16,725 bases of DNA. It comes from an uncultured Oscillospiraceae bacterium. GTDB lineage: Bacteria > Bacillota > Clostridia > Oscillospirales > JAAYXM01. The stretch lies in assembly GCA_934646115.1 (NCBI GenBank), contig CAKUEM010000038.1, positions 1-16,725 on the forward strand. The letters run 5' to 3'. Under the pieces are notes generated by a model, which had not been told where the DNA came from, ran no database searches, and saw only the letters and a list, made by a program, of their open reading frames with translations. Numbering within the stretch: the stretch's first letter is position 1; the number at the start of each line of letters is the position of its first letter. This document shows positions 1-6,924 of this stretch, piece after piece. A program made the position numbers and the translations under genes.

Positions 1-141
1 ATGCTTGCATTCCAGACAGCGGTTTGCCTCCTTGATCGCCTGCTCCTCCGTATAGCCCAGCGCAACTTCTTCGAAAATTTTATTTCTCACGTTCGCATCC
101 TGCTCCGGCATGACGACGCGCTTTGGTGACATATTCGGCAT
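1..141 (-). CDS. nfnB: Large subunit of Nfn-type transhydrogenase / GltA-like glutamate synthase small-chain homologue (N-terminus only)
   Basis: Only the first 47 residues are in the window; the gene continues past base 1. The translation starts MPNMSPKRVVMPEQD and ends EANRCLECKH, which is the opening of the cysteine-rich N-terminal domain that binds 4Fe-4S clusters in GltA/NfnB/SudA flavoproteins. The family is usually annotated as NADPH-dependent glutamate synthase GltA. Next to the preceding FAD/NAD-binding gene it more likely forms the NfnAB complex, which couples ferredoxin, NADH and NADP in the cytoplasm (family knowledge). I chose the ATG at 141, one base after the TAA of the upstream gene, because MPNMS is the usual start in this family and a GGGATGGGA-type ribosome binding site lies just upstream; the second ATG at 132 is in frame. 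The one-base gap implies translational coupling. Confidence 0.85.
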   Translation of the reverse strand, partial: MPNMSPKRVVMPEQDANVRNKIFEEVALGYTEEQAIKEANRCLECKH

Positions 142-142
142 A

Positions 143-985
143 TTATTTTCCCATCCCTTTCATTCTGCACTCGTGCTCTTCCAACTTCGCGCGCTCCTCC
201 GCGCGGTACATCCCGCCGCGGCGCATCGCTTCGTCAAAATCGACCAGATGCCCATCAAAATCCGGGCCATCCACGCAGGCAAATTTTGTTTCGCCGCCGA
301 CCGTGAGGCGGCAGCCGCCGCACATTCCCGTGCCGTCGATCATAATGGAATTCATGCTGACGAGCGTTTTCACATTGTACGGCTTCGTGGTAAGCGAAAC
401 GAACTTCATCATAATCAGCGGGCCAATTGCAATGACAGCGTCATATTCCACGCCGGCGTCCAGCCGCTCTTTCAGAATATCGGTAACAAGACCCTTCTTG
501 CCGTTTGATCCATCGTCGGTCACAACATAAAGATGATCGCAAACCGCGCGCATCTCATCCTCTAAGAAAATTAAATCTTTGTTACGGAAGCCCGCGATCA
601 TATCGACCTTCGCGCCGTGTGCATGCAGATATTTCGCCTGCGGATACGCGATCGCGCAGCCCAGTCCGCCGCCGATCACGCAGACATGCTTCAGCTCATC
701 TAAATGCGAGGGGTTGCCCAGCGGACCGACAAAATCAAGAATTGTATCGCCCTCTTCCAGCGCGCCGAGCATACGCGTCGTTTTGCCGACTTCCTGAAAG
801 ATGATCGTGATTGTCCCCTGCTCACGGTCGTAATCCGCGATGGTAAGCGGGATCCGCTCGCCGGTCTCCGTCACGCGGAGCATGATAAACTGCCCCGGCA
901 GCGCATGCCGCGCAACCTCCGGCGCTTCCACAGTCAGTAATTTCACCTGTGGATTGAATATTTTTTTCGTCCTGATTTTAAACAT
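143..985 (-). CDS. nfnA: Small subunit of Nfn-type transhydrogenase (sulfide/dihydroorotate dehydrogenase-like FAD/NAD-binding protein)
   Basis: A 280-residue cytoplasmic flavoprotein of the ferredoxin-reductase superfamily. The FAD-binding segment ERIPLTIAD is at residues 43-51, the GPLGNP segment at 87-92 and the pyridine-nucleotide motif GGGLG at 105-109. The C-terminus carries a 2Fe-2S site with Cys222, Cys225 and Cys237 and an Asp at 217 five residues before the first Cys. One Asp plus three Cys is the unusual ligand set known for NfnA of Thermotoga maritima, in contrast to the four Cys of PyrK, so I favour NfnA over a dihydroorotate dehydrogenase subunit. The partner subunit follows one base downstream, and no pyrD is seen. 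The start ATG has a GAGGTGG ribosome binding site, and a near-consensus promoter lies about 30 bases upstream. Complete Nfn oxidises NADPH while reducing ferredoxin and NAD by electron bifurcation, or runs in reverse. Confidence 0.88.
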   Translation of the reverse strand: MFKIRTKKIFNPQVKLLTVEAPEVARHALPGQFIMLRVTETGERIPLTIADYDREQGTITIIFQEVGKTTRMLGALEEGDTILDFVGPLGNPSHLDELKHVCVIGGGLGCAIAYPQAKYLHAHGAKVDMIAGFRNKDLIFLEDEMRAVCDHLYVVTDDGSNGKKGLVTDILKERLDAGVEYDAVIAIGPLIMMKFVSLTTKPYNVKTLVSMNSIMIDGTGMCGGCRLTVGGETKFACVDGPDFDGHLVDFDEAMRRGGMYRAEERAKLEEHECRMKGMGK

Positions 986-1016
986 AAATCCACCTCAACT
1001 CTTATTGATACATTAC

Positions 1017-1045
1017 ATTATACAAAAAACATACTCTGCTTTCAA
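1017..1045 (-). promoter_or_regulatory. Sigma-A promoter of the nfnAB operon
   Basis: On the minus strand a TTGAAA -35 box (1040-1045) is separated by exactly 17 bases from a TATAAT -10 box (1017-1022). Transcription would begin near 1010, leaving a leader of about 25 bases that contains the ribosome binding site of nfnA. The spacing and near-consensus boxes suggest strong expression. Confidence 0.75.
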
Positions 1046-1089
1046 GGGAAATCCCAAATTGTCTTAACTTTGCAACAATCCATCCAAGA

Positions 1090-1569
1090 TCAGGTACTTA
1101 TGCCGAGCTCTTCCCGCACTTTTTTAACGCGCTTTGCATGCAGCTCTGAAAGTTTTAAGCATGGGTCATATAGATCGTGTTGAAAAGCATCCGCATCTTT
1201 TAAAAGCTCATCAAACGCAGTATGGATCTCCCCTTTTGCACTGTGATGGTAAATAGCAGAATAAATCGCCGCAATTTCCTGCTGTTTAAAACCGCCTTGC
1301 TGCCTAAGATATTGTTTTGCAAAATCTGCGCATGGAATCGCATGGTTTTTCCATTCGCTTTCTTTGCTGAAAGTAAGATAACCATAAAGGTCATGGAGCA
1401 TCCCGGCAATAAGAGCAAGCTCACTATTTAAATTTCTCTTTTCTGCCAAGAGAACACAAAGCGCTGAAACGCCGTAAAGATGTACAAAGGCGCATCTGCG
1501 ATTCATAGAATCTGGTATCTGCAAAATTTTTGCATCGATCTCTTCTCTTAATTGCTCTGCACGACTCAA
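1090..1569 (-). CDS. HD-domain protein (putative metal-dependent phosphohydrolase)
   Basis: A 159-residue cytoplasmic protein with the HD superfamily metal site: His30 in FVHLYGV, His59-Asp60 in AGMLHDLYGY, His108-His109 in AIYHHS and Asp125 or Asp127 in LLKDADAF. HD proteins usually hydrolyse phosphate esters or nucleotides; the substrate cannot be read from the sequence. I chose the TTG at 1569 because AGGTG lies six bases upstream; a GTG at 1584 in the same frame would add five residues but lies on top of that ribosome binding site. A TATAAT box on the minus strand at 1624-1629, without a good -35 box, may serve it. The gene is noticeably richer in A and T than its neighbours on both sides, which suggests a different origin. 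It is separated from nfnA by about 100 bases that contain the nfn promoter, so it is probably transcribed on its own. Confidence 0.72.
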   Translation of the reverse strand: MSRAEQLREEIDAKILQIPDSMNRRCAFVHLYGVSALCVLLAEKRNLNSELALIAGMLHDLYGYLTFSKESEWKNHAIPCADFAKQYLRQQGGFKQQEIAAIYSAIYHHSAKGEIHTAFDELLKDADAFQHDLYDPCLKLSELHAKRVKKVREELGIST

Positions 1570-1736
1570 TACAATCACCTGCACTTTGTTATAATTTTAT
1601 CAAATTTTTCCTTAATTGACAAGATTATACACCAAAAAATATAGCATTATTTTCTGATTTTATAGAACAATTATATTTTTGTTGCTTTTTACGGTAAAAT
1701 TCGCAGAAAATGCATAGATTTCATGCTGTTTGATTC

Positions 1737-1765
1737 TTGCAATTTTTCTTGCGTCATGGTATCCT
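1737..1765 (+). promoter_or_regulatory. Putative promoter of the KDG operon
   Basis: TTGCAA (1737-1742), 17 bases, then TATCCT (1760-1765) preceded by TGG, an extended -10 arrangement. The start would lie about 55 bases before the aldolase ATG. The -10 box is imperfect, so regulation by an activator is possible. I saw no convincing cre site or KdgR-type palindrome in 1570-1825. Confidence 0.45.
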
Positions 1766-1825
1766 TTATTATGTTACTAAATGTCCATTTATGGCGCAAT
1801 ATCAAATATTTAGGAGGCAATATTC

Positions 1826-2791
1826 ATGAATGACGTGTTAAAGCAAATCGGCGCTTACGGTGTCGTACCGGTCGTGAAGATCGACGATGCGAAGGACGCG
1901 GTTCCGCTTGCCAAGGCTTTGGTCGAGGGCGGTCTTCCGGTCGCGGAGGTCACGTTCCGCACGGCGGCTGCGGAGGATGCGATCCGCGCAATGGCAAAGG
2001 CGTATCCGAACATGCTGCTCGGCGCAGGTACGGTTCTGACGACGGAGCAGGTCGATCGCGCGGTTGCCGCCGGTGCGACGTTTATCGTCTCCCCAGGTCT
2101 CAACCCGAAGGTCGTTCGTTACTGCGTAGAGAAAAACATCCCGATCACCCCGGGCTGCAGCAACCCGTCTGACATTGAGGCGGCGATCGAGCTGGGTCTT
2201 GAGGTCGTAAAGTTCTTCCCGGCGGAAGCATGCGGCGGTCTTGCTGCGATCAAGGCGATGAGCGCGCCGTACGGCGGCATCAAATTCATGCCGACCGGCG
2301 GAATCAACGAGAAGAATATTGACTCTTATCTTGCGTTTGGCAAGATCCATGCTTGCGGCGGCAGCTGGATGGTGAAAGACGCTTTGATCAAGAACGGCGA
2401 ATTCGACGAGATCACGCGCCTGACCCGCGAGGCGGTCAACAAGGTCCTTGGCTTTGAGCTGGGTCATGTCGGCATCAACTGCGAGTGTGAGAATTGCGCG
2501 GCAGACGTTGCCAATCAGTTTGCAAACATCTTTGGCTTCGCAGTGAAGAACGGCAACAGCTCGATCTTCGCGGGCGCCGGCATCGAGGTCAACAAATCCA
2601 AGGGCCTCGGCACGCACGGTCATATCGCGATCAAGACGAAGAATCTGTCCCGCGCGGTCGCTTATCTTGAGAGAATGGGCGTTGCGCTCAATGCGGATTC
2701 CAAGAAGTTTGATGCAAACGGCAACATGGTCGCGATCTATCTTGCAGATGAGTTCGGCGGCTTCGCAGTGCATCTTGTTCAGGCGAAATAA
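1826..2791 (+). CDS. eda: KDPG/KHG aldolase with C-terminal VOC-type domain
   Basis: Residues 1-210 are a class I 2-dehydro-3-deoxy-phosphogluconate / 4-hydroxy-2-oxoglutarate aldolase: catalytic Glu41 in AEVTFRT, GAGTVLT at 66-72, TPGCSNP at 108-114, Schiff-base Lys129 in VVKFFPAE and the phosphate-binding MPTGG at 155-159. It splits KDPG into pyruvate and glyceraldehyde-3-phosphate in the cytoplasm. Stand-alone aldolases are about 210 residues; this one is 321. The extra 110 residues (LGHVGI at 212-217, AGIEV at 251-255, GHIAI at 265-269, FAVHLVQ at 313-319) have the beta-strand pattern of a glyoxalase/VOC domain, and His214, Glu254, His266 and His316 could be metal ligands (inference). A CECENC hexapeptide sits at 219-224. 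AGGAGG (1812-1817) fixes the ATG. kdgK follows after 26 bases, so the two form an operon for KDG breakdown. Confidence 0.92.
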   Translation: MNDVLKQIGAYGVVPVVKIDDAKDAVPLAKALVEGGLPVAEVTFRTAAAEDAIRAMAKAYPNMLLGAGTVLTTEQVDRAVAAGATFIVSPGLNPKVVRYCVEKNIPITPGCSNPSDIEAAIELGLEVVKFFPAEACGGLAAIKAMSAPYGGIKFMPTGGINEKNIDSYLAFGKIHACGGSWMVKDALIKNGEFDEITRLTREAVNKVLGFELGHVGINCECENCAADVANQFANIFGFAVKNGNSSIFAGAGIEVNKSKGLGTHGHIAIKTKNLSRAVAYLERMGVALNADSKKFDANGNMVAIYLADEFGGFAVHLVQAK

Positions 2792-2817
2792 ATAATTTTT
2801 CTATGAGGTGAAAAAAG

Positions 2818-3852
2818 ATGAAAAAGCAGAAGGTTGTTACTTTTGGTGAAATTATGCTGCGTTTAAAGTCCCCGGGGCATGAGCGCTTCTTCCAGTCGCC
2901 GGTTCTTGAGGCGACGTTCGGCGGCGGCGAGGCGAACGTTGCGGTCTCGATCGCAAACTACGGCATGGACGCTTCGTTTGTGACCGTTCTTCCGGATAAC
3001 GATATCGGCAACGCATGCGTCGGCGAGATCCGTCGGTTCGGCGTGGATACATCCTTTATCTCCCGCGGCGAGGGTCGCATGGGCGTTTATTATCTTGAGA
3101 CCGGCTCGAACCAGCGCCCGAGTAAGGTCGTATACGACCGCGCGGATTCTGCGATCGCGTTGGCAAAGCCCGGCTCGATCGACTGGAAGGCTGTGTTCGA
3201 TGGCGCGACCTGGTTCCATATCTCCGGTATTACCCCGGCGCTCAGCCAGTCTGCGGCGGACCTCTCCTTTGAGGCGTGCAAGGCGGCAAAAGAGCTCGGC
3301 GTTACCGTTTCTTGCGACTTGAACTTCAGAAAGAAGCTCTGGAAATACGGCAAGACCGCGCCGGAAGTGATGTGCGAGCTGACGAAATATGTCGATGTCG
3401 CGATCGCAAACGAGGAGGACTGCCAGAAGTCCCTCGGCATCAAGGTCGATTCGAACGTTGAGGGCGGCAGCCTGAACACCGATACCTACAAGGCGCTTGC
3501 TGAAAAGGTTCTTGCGGATTATCCGAACCTTCAGGCGATCGCGATCACCCTGCGCGAGAGCAAGAGCGCAGACACCAACGGCTGGAGCGCTTGCCTGCAT
3601 GACCGCAAGCAGTTCTACCACAGCAAGTCTTATATGATCACCGACATCGTGGACCGCGTGGGCGGCGGCGATTCGTTCTCCGGCGGTTTGATCTATGGTC
3701 TGCTCAACTATGAGAACCATGAGGATAGCTTAAACTTCGCGGTTGCTGCGTCCTGCCTCAAGCACACGATCAGCGGCGACTTTAACCGTGTTTCGGTCAG
3801 CGAGGTTGAGGCTCTGATGGGCGGCGACGGTTCCGGCCGCGTGCAGAGATAA
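2818..3852 (+). CDS. kdgK: 2-keto-3-deoxygluconate kinase (PfkB family)
   Basis: A 344-residue cytoplasmic sugar kinase of the ribokinase/PfkB family that phosphorylates KDG to KDPG, the substrate of the aldolase upstream. The N-terminal signature FGEIMLRL (9-16) and the substrate-loop segment FGGGEANVA (34-42) are typical of KdgK. The second PfkB signature DRVGGGDSFSGG is at 279-290, with Asp285 as the expected catalytic base; Gly replaces the more common Ala in the GAGD core. The length fits the family. The start ATG has GAGGTGA with a six-base spacer and lies 26 bases after the aldolase stop. Transcription ends at the strong terminator just downstream. Together the two genes serve the end of glucuronate, galacturonate or pectin breakdown; the uronate isomerase and dehydratase genes are not in this window. 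Confidence 0.9.
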   Translation: MKKQKVVTFGEIMLRLKSPGHERFFQSPVLEATFGGGEANVAVSIANYGMDASFVTVLPDNDIGNACVGEIRRFGVDTSFISRGEGRMGVYYLETGSNQRPSKVVYDRADSAIALAKPGSIDWKAVFDGATWFHISGITPALSQSAADLSFEACKAAKELGVTVSCDLNFRKKLWKYGKTAPEVMCELTKYVDVAIANEEDCQKSLGIKVDSNVEGGSLNTDTYKALAEKVLADYPNLQAIAITLRESKSADTNGWSACLHDRKQFYHSKSYMITDIVDRVGGGDSFSGGLIYGLLNYENHEDSLNFAVAASCLKHTISGDFNRVSVSEVEALMGGDGSGRVQR

Positions 3853-3874
3853 CTTTTTACCGATCTGAATAACC

Positions 3875-3912
3875 AAAAAGCGTCCCTTGCAAAATGCAAG
3901 GGACGCTTTTTT
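3875..3912. terminator. Bidirectional rho-independent terminator between kdgK and the permease gene
   Basis: A perfect 17-base inverted repeat (3875-3891 and 3895-3911, core GCGTCCCTTGCA) around a three-base loop, with five A before and six T after the GC-rich core. It can stop transcription from both sides. Its T-run contains the TAA stop codon of the minus-strand permease gene (3911-3913). Confidence 0.9.
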
Positions 3913-5098
3913 AATCGCGCAGCATAACGATCGGGTCATAACGCGCCGCGCGCCGCGCCGGGATCCAGGCAAACGCCACGCCGCAAAGCACCGCGCAGCA
4001 CTCAACGAGCAGGAACTTCAGCGGACTGAAGATCCCCGGCATGCCCAGCGCGCTTGTGATCGCATATGACCCCAAAACGCCGAGCGCCGCGCCCAAAACG
4101 CCGCCGATCCCGGCAACGATCGCCGATTCAACAACAAAACAGCGCGAAATGTCGCGTCGGCGCGCGCCGATCGCCATCATGATCCCGATCTCGCGCCGCC
4201 GCTCCCGTGTGGCGGCGAGCATCGTGTTCATAATTCCAAGCCCCGCCACCGCAAGCGAGATCGCCGCAATGGCGGATACCAAAAGCGCCACCAGCCCCGC
4301 AATGCCGCGCAGCCGCGCCACGTGCCCGGAAAGGTTTTCGCTTTGATAGGCATTCGGACGGTGATTATGACGTGCAAGCGCAGCGCTCGCCTGCTTTCCG
4401 ACCTCCTCGGTATCGGCGTTTTCCGCACAGCGCACCGCGATCTGACTGAGCGTCCTGTCGCCGCGCAATTCGCCGAGCGTGCTGTATGGCATATACGCAA
4501 ATTGCGGCAATATCCCGCCCACTATTTGATTTACGCCGTCCTTCTGCGAGCGGATCACGCCGATGATCTCAAATGTCTCCGCATGCTCCGCGGCGGTCAG
4601 CACGATCTTCTTGCCCACGATATTCGTGCGCCGATACTGCGCAATCGCAAGCTCTTCATCCACGACCGCAACATTCCGCTTCTGCGCAACATCCGCCCGG
4701 CTCGGCATTCGCCCATGCAGCAGCTCCACGGACAGCACGCGCTCTACGCCTGCATCCACGCCCCAAAGCAGCATGCTTCCGGAATCATTTTTGATGCGAT
4801 ATCCTCCCATTTCAAGAATCAACGGCTGCGCCTCCTCCGTGCCCGGCACGCGCTGCATGACTGTCTGCGCGTCTTGCGGCGCAAGCGAAATATCGCCGCG
4901 CGCGGCATAGATCGTAATGCCGGAAAGCCCAAGCTTTGCGATCTCGCGCTCGACCACAGCGCAGCCGCTGTCGCCCAGCGATGAGATCAGCATCACGCTC
5001 GCTACGCCGATTGCCACCGAAACCGCGGTCAGCACAGCGCGCATTCTGCCGCGCCACGCATTGCGCGCGGCAAGACGCAGAACATCCGCCGCGCGCAT
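3911..5098 (-). CDS. MacB/FtsX-type ABC transporter permease
   Basis: A 395-residue membrane protein with one membrane segment near the N-terminus (about 22-42), a large extracytoplasmic MacB-type core (about 43-262) and three C-terminal segments (about 266-290, 325-349, 361-379). The cytoplasmic loop RRREIGIMMAIGARRRDI (301-318) is the ATPase-contacting coupling segment of the family, and the ending PARRAARYDPIVMLR is also typical. Its start overlaps the stop of the adaptor gene by one base (TAATG), so the pair is translationally coupled. MacB-type systems use ATP to drive mechanical export of peptides, antibiotics or lipoproteins through the adaptor (family knowledge); no substrate can be named. 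Odd: no ATP-binding subunit gene lies next to it, although this permease lacks a fused nucleotide-binding domain. Its stop lies inside the terminator shared with kdgK. Confidence 0.87.
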   Translation of the reverse strand: MRAADVLRLAARNAWRGRMRAVLTAVSVAIGVASVMLISSLGDSGCAVVEREIAKLGLSGITIYAARGDISLAPQDAQTVMQRVPGTEEAQPLILEMGGYRIKNDSGSMLLWGVDAGVERVLSVELLHGRMPSRADVAQKRNVAVVDEELAIAQYRRTNIVGKKIVLTAAEHAETFEIIGVIRSQKDGVNQIVGGILPQFAYMPYSTLGELRGDRTLSQIAVRCAENADTEEVGKQASAALARHNHRPNAYQSENLSGHVARLRGIAGLVALLVSAIAAISLAVAGLGIMNTMLAATRERRREIGIMMAIGARRRDISRCFVVESAIVAGIGGVLGAALGVLGSYAITSALGMPGIFSPLKFLLVECCAVLCGVAFAWIPARRAARYDPIVMLRD

Positions 5099-6132
5099 TA
5101 TGCCCCCTCCCGCACACGCACCGCCGCGCCATGTGCAAGCGCATCCGATGGGTCGATCACAACACGCTCGCCCGCCTGTACACCCGCCAGAATTTCCACC
5201 TCATTATCCAGCTCCAGCCCGGTGCGGATCGCCCGCTTGCTCAGCGCGCCATCCTGCTCAAGAAACACAAATTCGCGCCCTTCTTCGTCTTGCTGCACGC
5301 TGGTATAGGGCACAACGACCGCATTTTCGTGGTTTTCCGTATAAATTTTTGCGGAAACCGAATATCCTGGGCGCAGAACGGTCTCCTCCTCATTTATCGT
5401 GAGCAGTACTTCCACGCAGGTCTCCCCGCTTCCGGTCAGGCTGGTTTTCTGCTTCGCGGTCGGGCTGATTTGCGCCACAACGCCGCGATATGTCGTTTGC
5501 GAGAACGCTTCCCCCGTGATCTCCGCCGGCTGCCCCACGCGCACCTTTTGAATGTACAGCTCCGGCACACGCACGCGAATTTGCAGCGCATGGAAATCCG
5601 AAATCGCGGCGACCACGCTCTGCCCGGACGCCACGTCCCCCTCCTGCACCGAAAGCGCGGTCACCACGCCGGAGATCGGCGCGGTCACATCCGGCATAAA
5701 TTCCTCACTCGTCGCGCGCGGCATGTAAAATTCTGCAAGCGCAGCAGAATAATCCATATCTTCGGGCAGGCTTGCCACCGTCGCCAGCGCGTCCTGATTC
5801 TCCGTCAGCGCGGGCAAAAGCGCAAGCGCGCTCTCCACGCCGGATTCCCCCGCCTCCGCTTCCGAGACCTGCATCAAAAGCTCACCCTCCGCGACCGAAT
5901 CGCCCACGCGCACATGCAGCGCATCGACCCGCGCGTCATGCCCCAGCCGGATCTTGCGCGCCGCGCCCTCCTCCACGCTTCCGCGTGCGAGCACACTGTC
6001 ATAAATATTTTTAGAAGCGGCGGCGGAAACGCTGACTACCGGTCGGTTTTGAAAAGCGCGCCGCGGCGACGCGAGCCACATCCCGCCAATAATCGCCGCG
6101 GTAAGTATCATGCAAAGTATCCCTCGTTTCAT
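5098..6132 (-). CDS. Periplasmic-adaptor-type efflux protein (MacA/HlyD family)
   Basis: A 344-residue protein with an uncleaved N-terminal membrane anchor (about residues 4-21, ILCMILTAAIIGGMWLA). Two halves of a lipoyl/biotinyl-like domain are visible, VRVGDSVAEGELL (75-87) and APISGVVTALSVQEGDV (151-167), separated by a short helical hairpin (about 90-145), followed by a beta-barrel region (about 185-265) and the membrane-proximal VVVPYTSVQ (272-280). This is the layout of MacA/YknX-type adaptors, which in Gram-positive bacteria sit outside the membrane and work with a MacB-type permease. I chose ATG 6132 because GGGAGG precedes it by nine bases; an in-frame GTG at 6150 would overlap that site. 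The permease gene follows with a one-base overlap. It is transcribed divergently from the small cysteine-rich gene at 6213. Confidence 0.87.
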   Translation of the reverse strand: MKRGILCMILTAAIIGGMWLASPRRAFQNRPVVSVSAAASKNIYDSVLARGSVEEGAARKIRLGHDARVDALHVRVGDSVAEGELLMQVSEAEAGESGVESALALLPALTENQDALATVASLPEDMDYSAALAEFYMPRATSEEFMPDVTAPISGVVTALSVQEGDVASGQSVVAAISDFHALQIRVRVPELYIQKVRVGQPAEITGEAFSQTTYRGVVAQISPTAKQKTSLTGSGETCVEVLLTINEEETVLRPGYSVSAKIYTENHENAVVVPYTSVQQDEEGREFVFLEQDGALSKRAIRTGLELDNEVEILAGVQAGERVVIDPSDALAHGAAVRVREGA

Positions 6133-6212
6133 GTTCCGCTTCCTCCCCACTGCATATTTTCGCCCGCTTCGGATATCTTAATAATAAAATTTTTTTGATA
6201 AGAGTGATGATT

Positions 6213-6404
6213 ATGAGCATGATCCATTGCACAAGCAGCTGCGTATATCAAAAAGACGGATTTTGCCACTTAGATCAAGCTGCATCCGGGGGTGTGCCGT
6301 CTGAAAACGGCTGTATTCATTATGTCCCGAAGAGCGGCGGGCGATACCCAAAAGCAGCGCCCGGAAAAACAGTAAATTTGCCCAGAAGCGCGCAGGGAAA
6401 ATAG
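6213..6404 (+). CDS. Small four-cysteine protein, possible metal-binding
   Basis: A 63-residue protein with Cys6, Cys10, Cys18 and Cys34 in the order C-x3-C-x7-C-x15-C (HCTSSCVYQKDGFCHLD ... GCIHY). Similar small clostridial proteins exist, sometimes mislabelled as hydroxymyristoyl-ACP dehydratase; their role is unknown to me. Four spaced Cys suggest zinc or iron-sulfur binding (inference). The last 25 residues are basic and look disordered. I chose ATG 6213 with a weak GAGTG ribosome binding site; an upstream TTG (6195) and an ATG at 6219 are in frame. The gene lies between the divergent adaptor gene and the germination pair, 65 bases from the latter. No terminator separates them, but a putative sigma-E promoter lies in the gap. 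Confidence 0.6.
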   Translation: MSMIHCTSSCVYQKDGFCHLDQAASGGVPSENGCIHYVPKSGGRYPKAAPGKTVNLPRSAQGK

Positions 6405-6417
6405 GGCAACCTGTTGC

Positions 6418-6445
6418 GCATTTTCTCGCACGGCGCGCATAAGCT
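6418..6445 (+). promoter_or_regulatory. Putative sigma-E (mother-cell) promoter of the cwlJ-gerQ pair
   Basis: GCATTTT (6418-6424), 13 bases, then CATAAGCT (6438-6445). The Bacillus sigma-E consensus is roughly kmATATT, 13-15 bases, CATACAhT; this matches six of seven and six of eight positions. The predicted start lies about 18 bases before the ATG and just before the AAAGGAG ribosome binding site. cwlJ and gerQ of Bacillus are expressed from mother-cell promoters, which makes the reading plausible. Confidence 0.4.
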
Positions 6446-6469
6446 TCAGTGTGGAAAGGAGCGATGCCT

Positions 6470-6910
6470 ATGGCATATTCAGACCGCGAGCTGCTCGCCC
6501 GGCTGATCCAGTGCGAGGCGGGCGGCGAGGGCGATAACGGAATGCGCGCGGTCGCGAGCGTAATTATGAACCGCGTCAACGCGGCGGGCGGCGAATATGC
6601 GCGCGTAGGGCAAGGCAACGTGCGGAACATTATTTTTCAGCCGGGGCAGTTTGTCTGCGCCTCAACCACAGAGCGCGGGCGTCCCAACGCGCAAAATATT
6701 TATAACATGAATCCGGAGCAGATCCATTATGACATCGCCGATTGGGCGATCGCCGGAAACCGGCTGTCCACGCTCGGTCAGGCGCTCTGGTTTTTTAATC
6801 CCTTCTCGCCCGCCTGCCGGCAGAAATTTCCCAACGAAAACGGATATCTGATCGATCGGATCGGAAACCACTGCTTTTACAACCCAACGGATGGGTATTA
6901 TCAAATATAA
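6470..6910 (+). CDS. cwlJ: Cell wall hydrolase, SleB/CwlJ family (spore cortex lysis)
   Basis: A 146-residue protein made almost only of the Hydrolase_2 (SleB/CwlJ catalytic) domain. The motif ARLIQCEAGGEGDNG at residues 10-24 contains the predicted catalytic Glu16, followed by AVASVIMNRV (27-36), IIFQPGQF (54-61) and the aromatic C-terminal ALWFFNP and NHCFYNPT. It has no signal peptide and no peptidoglycan-binding domain, so it resembles CwlJ (made in the mother cell and stored in the coat) more than secreted SleB. These enzymes degrade spore cortex peptidoglycan during germination. I chose ATG 6470 because AAAGGAG ends eight bases upstream; the in-frame ATG at 6464 is too close to that site and a GTG at 6449 precedes it. 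The GerQ-like gene follows after 14 bases, as in the Bacillus cwlJ-gerQ operon. Confidence 0.82.
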   Translation: MAYSDRELLARLIQCEAGGEGDNGMRAVASVIMNRVNAAGGEYARVGQGNVRNIIFQPGQFVCASTTERGRPNAQNIYNMNPEQIHYDIADWAIAGNRLSTLGQALWFFNPFSPACRQKFPNENGYLIDRIGNHCFYNPTDGYYQI

Positions 6911-6924
6911 GGACGGTGCTTTTT

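Noticed and set aside
1590..1825. cre site or KdgR-type operator before the KDG operon
   Set aside because: Only a weak GAAA-TTTC half-site arrangement near 1706-1722; the inner positions are not symmetric.
1838..2773. Long open frame on the minus strand opposite the KDPG aldolase gene
   Set aside because: It mirrors the codon bias of the real gene, is rich in Arg, Asp and Ala without family motifs, and lacks a ribosome binding site.
2863..3720. 285-codon open frame opposite kdgK
   Set aside because: Antisense shadow in GC-rich coding DNA; kdgK on the other strand has all PfkB motifs.
4936..6198. 420-codon open frame on the plus strand opposite the adaptor and permease genes
   Set aside because: It is longer than the adaptor gene but its translation is dominated by Arg, His and Ala with no recognisable domain, and the minus-strand genes have clear motifs and ribosome binding sites.
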